Below are positions 61,360 through 64,000 of a stretch of DNA of 64,000 nt, in pieces; position 1 is the stretch's first letter; each line of letters begins with the position of its first letter. The stretch is from the NCBI GenBank assembly GCA_038503035.1, contig JAVSML010024368.1, forward strand, positions 913,250-977,249. The letters run 5' to 3'. This DNA comes from Crocodylus rhombifer. Its lineage: Eukaryota > Chordata > Crocodylia > Crocodylidae. Under the pieces are notes generated by a model. That model had not been told where the DNA came from. It made no database searches and was given only the letters and a program-made list of their open reading frames with translations. The translations under genes and the position numbers were made by a program.

Positions 61360-63401
61360 CCCTTCAGCATTCTCTCAGGGTGGAGAACCTGGCATTTCCT
61401 CTGTTCCTGCTGGGCAGAAAAGGGGACCCATTCCCCAAGTCCTCACAAGCCCAAGGATCCACCTGGGAGGATCTCCTGGAGTCACAGGTGCTCTGTTGTA
61501 CCACCTGGGTCCCAGCACTTTGGGTCCTCCATCGGGGCCCAGACCACCTCCTGCAGGTCCCGATGCCTGCTCTCACCTTCTGCTGTTCTTTGGGGCTCAG
61601 GCCATCTACTGTGGGTCCTGAAACCCAGACATCACCTTCTGCCTTTTGTTGGAGCTCAGGCTGCCTCATGCAGGTCCCAGAACCCAGACAACTAGGCTCT
61701 TGTTGCACCCAGCTGGTGCCTCCAGGTGCTTGGCCTCATGCCAGAGAAGTGATTGCAAACCTGAGCAGCCTGGTGCCGCTCCAGGGTTTGGGACACCATG
61801 GACTGCCATATGCACCAGGTGGTCCACTGGTCCTCTGGGGTCAGAGGTTGGAGCCACCACTTGTGGTTCCCTGTAACAGGGGGGCTTTCTTGGGGCTGGT
61901 CTACCAATGGCCTGTCCACCTGTTTATGGGCCAAATGCCTGTCTCCTCTCCTGCCATGCCTTGGTGATATGTAATTATGATATTAATTAGGTGAGAAGCT
62001 GCCCATTTCTCGCCCCGATGGCAGGGGGCACTATTTGTGGCTCTGTTCCTCTCCTACACTGCAGCCCAAGCCTTGCAGATGGTATCTACAGTTGTTATAG
62101 CATCACTGGCCCCACACTGGGCCCCAGAATCCTTCAGTCCAGACCCCAACTAGATTCCCTCTAATCAGGCTGCCTACTTTACCCTCATTCCGGGTTGCCT
62201 AGCTCTCTGAGCTCTTCCCCCTCTTGGGTGTGGCCTCCTCGGGACCTTTGGCCGCATAGGCCTGGCCTCATCTTCAAGGCCAGTTGGAAAACCCAGGTCC
62301 TTAGCTTTGGACATCCCTCACAGTGGTCCCCATGCCCTTTTGACCTTTCTGGTTCTGGCCCAAGCATTGAACAGTTGAGGGTGTTTTAAGTCAGGTTTCT
62401 GAGCCTCTAGCCCACTGTCTAACCTGGGTCTGCCTTCTTGGCCCAACTGTGGGGTAACCCACCTGGTTGTGGGAGCTGGGTTTATTAAGGCACTGCAACC
62501 CCTCTTTCACTGGGGTGGTAACTGGCCTGGCATTTCCTGGGGCTCCTGCACCACTGGGAGTCCCACCAGGCCACCCACTCCTGGCAGGGTGCAGTTTTAG
62601 GTCATATCCAGAACTAGGAGCCTCTGAGCCATCCCCTTAAGCTCCTTCCCTTACCTCTAGGATGTTGCATTCAGCCTTACAGCCAGGCAATGTTACTGCC
62701 TGACCTACCAGCAGTGAGCTGCTCTGTTTATATAGACATCCAGAGATCTAAAATGGCTGCTGCAATCAAGCACCAGCTGGATGCTTGGCTCATCCCTTAA
62801 AGTGGCAGGTACCAACAGTGCCCTGCCACACTCCCAAAGCCTGGGCTCTGTGTGCTGAAATACTCACCATGATGTCCGGTCACCTGCAAGGGTTGCAGGC
62901 TCAAGCCACTGCTTGCAGCTCCCAAAGCCTGGGCTCTGTGCACCAAACTGGGCACTGTGATGGGCCCGAGCGGTCTCACCCTGGTCCCAGGGCCAGGTCT
63001 CCGTGCACTGACCCCATGTGCCGTCAACAGCCTGAGCAGTCTCTCACTGCTCCCAAGGCTGCTCCTCCAGTGGCTGGTTCCATAGCTTGGGGCCTATTGC
63101 CCGCAGGGGAGGAGCTCCCCAGCTTTTCCTGGCTCCACTCTTCTTAAGTCCCTCACTGCATCTCCCCAGTATGCCAAGCACACTCTCCTTTTATGCACTT
63201 TTTATGCCCCTGAAGTCCAGCGGACCTGTTGTGCTGCAGTTCACAATCAGGTCAGGGAGCTCCTCTCCCCCTCCCCTTGGGAAAAGGGGTGACGCATGCT
63301 TTCCCCAGCTTGTTTCTGATTGGTGGCTTGGCTCCACCAATCAGAAGTGTGAATTCCCAAGACCTGAGATCGTTGGAGCTTGGTCGGGTGAGTCTGTCAC
63401 A
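61360..63401 (-). mobile_element. GC-rich LTR-like block with minisatellites
   Basis: On the - strand the right end reads TGTGACAGACTCACC (from 63401). It then has two facing CCAAT boxes (a 13-base perfect inverted repeat, 63334-63346 and 63314-63326) and TATA-like cataaaa words at about 63188-63207. Further left come tandem-like families: 'gctcccaaagcctgggctctgtg' words at 62835 and 62918, and 'gggctcaggc... gtcc' units of about 70 bases at 61520-61700. This looks like a long LTR, but the other end and a target duplication were not found. Confidence 0.4.
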
Positions 63402-64000
63402 GATAACCAAAGGAATCCCCAAAATGGTCACTTTTAACCCATCAGTCTAATCTTTCCTTGCATGATTTTCCACATGAGTATTGCCAAACCTTGCTTTCAG
63501 AAAATCATGAGCCAGGATGTCAGAACTCGTGGATTGTTTTAAACATGATAAAAATGTTGGGGGCTTGGTATATTTCTTCCTTCTCAAATTTGATTTTTTT
63601 GGCATCTAAGTCTTTAGGGGGAAGCTGCCTAGCCCCTAACATGGGTGGGGATGGGGAAACCCTACTTCTGTCCCTGGTTCCTTACTCTAACCCTGCCACC
63701 TTAGGCTTTTATTTCATTTCTTCAGCCCTTCACCCCTGCTTTTCATATTAGTTTTGTCCTTTTCCATATGTTCCCCTGACTTCCCAATCTGTTTGTGATT
63801 CAGTCACTTGCCTGTGCTGTGTGATCTCTATACCCTTGGTTTTCTACATTCTCTTCCCCAGTACTCTCTGATTAAATAGCGGTCTCCTGCCTTCCATGAC
63901 CCCTGCATCCTGTCATTCTCCTTTGACTTAATTGCCTTGCTTTGCCCTTTTCTCTTCTCTCTTTTCTGTGCCCACGTTGTATTGTACTCTTCAATCTTTT
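63402..64000. other. Intergenic DNA to window end
   Basis: Unique-looking pyrimidine-rich DNA without supported features. Confidence 0.4.

Noticed and set aside
11746..64000. RAB3C, the gene next to the PDE4D 3' end in mammals
   Set aside because: No RAB3C exon (P-loop GTPase motifs) is visible on either strand. The gene is expected farther away than this window reaches.

Overview
The window is vertebrate genomic DNA, most likely from a reptile and probably a crocodilian. It has GT-AG introns, abundant CR1 LINEs, and many hAT-like and other inverted-repeat DNA elements. The CR1 3' ends resemble those I associate with crocodilian and turtle genomes. The species assignment is an inference and was not tested by alignment.

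Region 1 (1-~15.9 kb) holds the 3' end of one recognisable host gene, PDE4D (cAMP-specific 3',5'-cyclic phosphodiesterase 4D), on the + strand. Five coding exons (201-300, 6743-6897, 7392-7514, 8121-8303, 11332-11745) join in frame. They give 324 residues covering most of the PDEase catalytic core and the PDE4D-type C-terminus. A long AT-rich 3' UTR follows, with candidate poly(A) signals at 14712 and 15887. The introns carry repeats: a foldback hAT-like block, a palindromic MITE lying between two SINE-like pieces, a 5'-truncated CR1 with a perfect 21-bp target-site duplication, and a small hAT MITE with a perfect 8-bp duplication.

Region 2 (~16-30.9 kb) is intergenic. It contains decayed SINE/CR1 pieces, a GC-rich repeat block (18.5-20.9 kb), one copy of a TA-flanked DNA element (24.0-24.7 kb), an L2-type LINE fragment (26.8 kb), and one orphan exon-like segment (27496-27543).

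Region 3 (30.9-46 kb) is packed with mobile elements. It has an antisense CR1 3' end abutting a Penelope-like tail with a hammerhead-like core, a 692-bp foldback hAT with target duplication, and an LTR-like promoter block. It also has a 1-kb DNA element and a 1.5-kb solo LTR (TG...CA, 5-bp duplication, TATA box, internal minisatellite) inserted inside another DNA element.

Region 4 (46-64 kb) carries three larger CR1 relics. One keeps recognisable ORF1 (SGNH-esterase-like) and ORF2 (endonuclease plus reverse transcriptase) but has lost its 3' end; upstream of it lie two direct copies of a ~245-bp unit. The far right is a GC-rich block of minisatellites ending in an LTR-like promoter on the - strand.

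No second host protein gene, tRNA, rRNA or CRISPR array could be supported. Most other open frames are chance frames in repeats. I found no undescribed multi-gene system; the best leads are the structural oddities of the mobile elements and the orphan exon.
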